NCBI GenBank assembly: GCA_903889845.1
Contig: CAISZB010000528.1
Span: forward strand, 1-6,560
Direction of reading: 5' to 3'
Length of the DNA stretch: 6,560 nucleotides
Origin: an uncultured Verrucomicrobium sp.
GTDB taxonomy: Bacteria; Verrucomicrobiota; Verrucomicrobiia; Methylacidiphilales; GAS474
Shown: positions 5,048 to 6,560 of the stretch, piece by piece
How positions within the stretch are numbered: position 1 is the stretch's first letter
Layout of the letters: each line of letters starts with the position of its first letter
Notes under the pieces: model-generated
Seen by the model: only the letters and a program-made list of their open reading frames with translations
Database searches by the model: none
What the model was told of the DNA's origin: nothing
Program-made: the position numbers and the translations under genes

Positions 5048-6560
5048 CGGCGTCGTCCTGCCGGGCTTGGATTTGAGTCCCCTTCCCTCCCCCTCCCTCC
5101 CCGCAGCCCCGGCTGTGGCGGGGGACGGCGGGGAAGGGTACGACACCGCCCTCGTTGCAAAGTTGGCCGCGCAGGTCTTCGCCGACCTCGCCCCAGGCCT
5201 GGGCGGCACCGGCGCGGAGGCCCTGGCCTTCCCGCGCCCCGGCACCTGCCTCAACCTCGCGCCGACGGCGGTCCCCGTGGCAGAAGGGCTTAGTCCCTAT
5301 CCCCCCGGCGCCGCCGAGGTCACCGGGCCGATCCATCCGACGACCTCCCCGGCCACCCCTTCGACTCCGGCCTCTCCCTCCGAGAGCCGCATCGATTCCG
5401 TCTACGACCTGTCCGACACCCACCTCTACGGCGACGCCGATCCCCTCGCGGGCGGCCTCGTCGCCTTCCCCTTCGGCGGGGAGACGCTCCGCCCGAACGC
5501 AGGCGCCAGCCATCCCGACTACTACTTCCTCCCCGCGGAGAGCGGGGAAAGCGTCCTCCGGGAGATCCCCGGCACGCCGACCGTCTTCGACGTGGAACGG
5601 TATCGCAAGGACTTCCCCGCCCTCCACCAGCGGGTGAACGGCCATCCCCTCGTCTGGCTCGACAACGCCGCGACCACGCACAAGCCGCAGCAGGTCATCG
5701 ACGCGATTTCGCGCTACTACGCCACCGACAACTCGAACATCCACCGCGCCGCCCACGCCCTCGCCGCCCGTTCCACCGACCTCTACGAAGGGGCCCGGGA
5801 AAAGGTCCGCAAATTCCTCGGCGCCGCCGACGCGAAGGAGATCATCTTCGTCCGGGGCACCACCGAGGCGATCAACCTCGTCGCGAACACCTACGGCCGG
5901 AAAAACATCGGGGCGGGGGACGAGATCGTCGTCTCCCACATCGAGCACCACGCCAACATCGTCCCCTGGCAACTCCTGGCCCAGGCCACCGGGGCCGTCC
6001 TCCGCGTCATCCCCGTGAACGACCGGGGGGAACTCCTCCTCGACCAATTCGCCGCCCTCCTCGGGCCGAAGACGAAACTCGTCTCCGTCACCCAGGTCGC
6101 CAACGCGCTCGGCACGGTGAATCCCATCGAGCAGATCACCCCCATCGCCCACGGCTACGGCATCCCCGTCCTCGTCGATGGCGCCCAGTCGACCCCCCAC
6201 ATGCCGGTCAACGTCCAGGCCCTCGGGGCCGACTTCTTCGTCTTCTCGGGACACAAGATTTTCGGACCGACGGGCATCGGCATCCTCTACGGCAAGGCGG
6301 CCCTGCTCGAACAGATGCCCCCGTGGCAGGGCGGCGGCAACATGATCGCCGACGTGACCTTCGAGAAAACCCTCTTCCAGGGCATCCCGAACAAGTTCGA
6401 AGCCGGGACCGGCAATATCGCCGACGTCGTCGGCCTCGGCGCGACCGTCGATTACCTCATGGCCATCGGCATGCCCGCCATCGCGGCCTACGAGCACGAA
6501 TTGCTCCTCTACGCCACCGAGGCGATGGCGACCGTCCCCGGCCTCCGCCCCATCGGCACC
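5034..6560 (+). CDS. Encapsulin cargo cysteine desulfurase, SufS-like, 3' end outside window
   Basis: A PLP enzyme that takes sulfur from L-cysteine, leaving alanine and an enzyme persulfide. The 509 visible codons run off the window edge. Residues 1-183 are an extension absent from ordinary SufS, rich in Pro, Ala, Ser and Gly and probably disordered. Short conserved-looking islands in it are DTALVAKLAAQVFADLAPG (37-55), SVYDLSDTHLYGDADPLAGG (122-141) and HPDYYFLP (160-167). In family 2 encapsulins such an N-terminal extension targets the enzyme into the shell. The catalytic fold starts near 184 (VFDVERYRKDFPAL). It shows LDNAATTHKP, VRGTTEAINLVANTYG, His305 in EHHANIVPW (the residue stacking on PLP), Asp382 in DGAQST, and the PLP lysine Lys408 in FSGHKIFGPTGIG. 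The catalytic cysteine, about 138 residues after the lysine in E. coli SufS, lies beyond the window. The gene overlaps the shell gene by 14 bases and has its own Shine-Dalgarno site at 5019-5025. Confidence 0.95.
   Translation, partial: MTTSNGVVLPGLDLSPLPSPSLPAAPAVAGDGGEGYDTALVAKLAAQVFADLAPGLGGTGAEALAFPRPGTCLNLAPTAVPVAEGLSPYPPGAAEVTGPIHPTTSPATPSTPASPSESRIDSVYDLSDTHLYGDADPLAGGLVAFPFGGETLRPNAGASHPDYYFLPAESGESVLREIPGTPTVFDVERYRKDFPALHQRVNGHPLVWLDNAATTHKPQQVIDAISRYYATDNSNIHRAAHALAARSTDLYEGAREKVRKFLGAADAKEIIFVRGTTEAINLVANTYGRKNIGAGDEIVVSHIEHHANIVPWQLLAQATGAVLRVIPVNDRGELLLDQFAALLGPKTKLVSVTQVANALGTVNPIEQITPIAHGYGIPVLVDGAQSTPHMPVNVQALGADFFVFSGHKIFGPTGIGILYGKAALLEQMPPWQGGGNMIADVTFEKTLFQGIPNKFEAGTGNIADVVGLGATVDYLMAIGMPAIAAYEHELLLYATEAMATVPGLRPIGT

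Noticed and set aside
4956..6497. Minus-strand open frame of 513 codons opposite the desulfurase gene, and a similar one at 3476-5254.
   Set aside because: Both are acidic, Gly- and Val-rich shadows of the recognised shell and desulfurase genes on the plus strand.

Overview
This is a GC-rich bacterial window with a strong preference for C-ending codons. It carries a compact sulfur and cysteine metabolism locus built around a family 2 encapsulin nanocompartment. The organism cannot be named from this sequence. The base composition, the weak Shine-Dalgarno signals at some genes and the locus type would fit Verrucomicrobiota or a similar Gram-negative-type phylum, but that is a low-confidence guess.

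Left edge (1-425, minus strand): the 5' part of a substrate-binding protein for an ABC importer of the sulfonate/taurine/nitrate type, with a lipoprotein-like signal. It is divergent from everything else. The intergenic region 426-699 contains an AT-rich core with two opposed sigma70-like promoters, whose -10 boxes are three bases apart. On the minus-gene side of this core lie two strong hairpins.

Centre (700-3382, plus strand): an apparent operon of three genes. These are a YeiH-type (UPF0324) membrane transporter annotated in databases as a putative sulfate exporter, an 82-residue four-cysteine protein of unknown function, and a serine O-acetyltransferase. The small gene starts 8 bases after the transporter stop. 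The acetyltransferase start overlaps the stop of the small gene as ATGA.

Right part (3383-6560, plus strand): a 216-base leader with a candidate promoter and a multi-branched fold that would pair across the ribosome-binding region. It is followed by a 482-residue encapsulin shell protein with an inserted cyclic-nucleotide-binding-like domain (family 2B architecture). Overlapping the shell gene by 14 bases is a SufS-like cysteine desulfurase with a long disordered N-terminal extension, the expected encapsulated cargo. The desulfurase is cut by the window end.

Working together (inference): sulfur would be imported by the ABC system, O-acetylserine made by the acetyltransferase feeds cysteine synthesis, and the encapsulated desulfurase takes sulfur from cysteine into the shell lumen for storage or controlled release. 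The YeiH-type protein may move sulfur oxyanions across the membrane. The most notable point is the pairing of a cNMP-domain (2B-type) shell with a cysteine desulfurase cargo. In the classification as I recall it, that cargo goes with the 2A type that lacks this domain.
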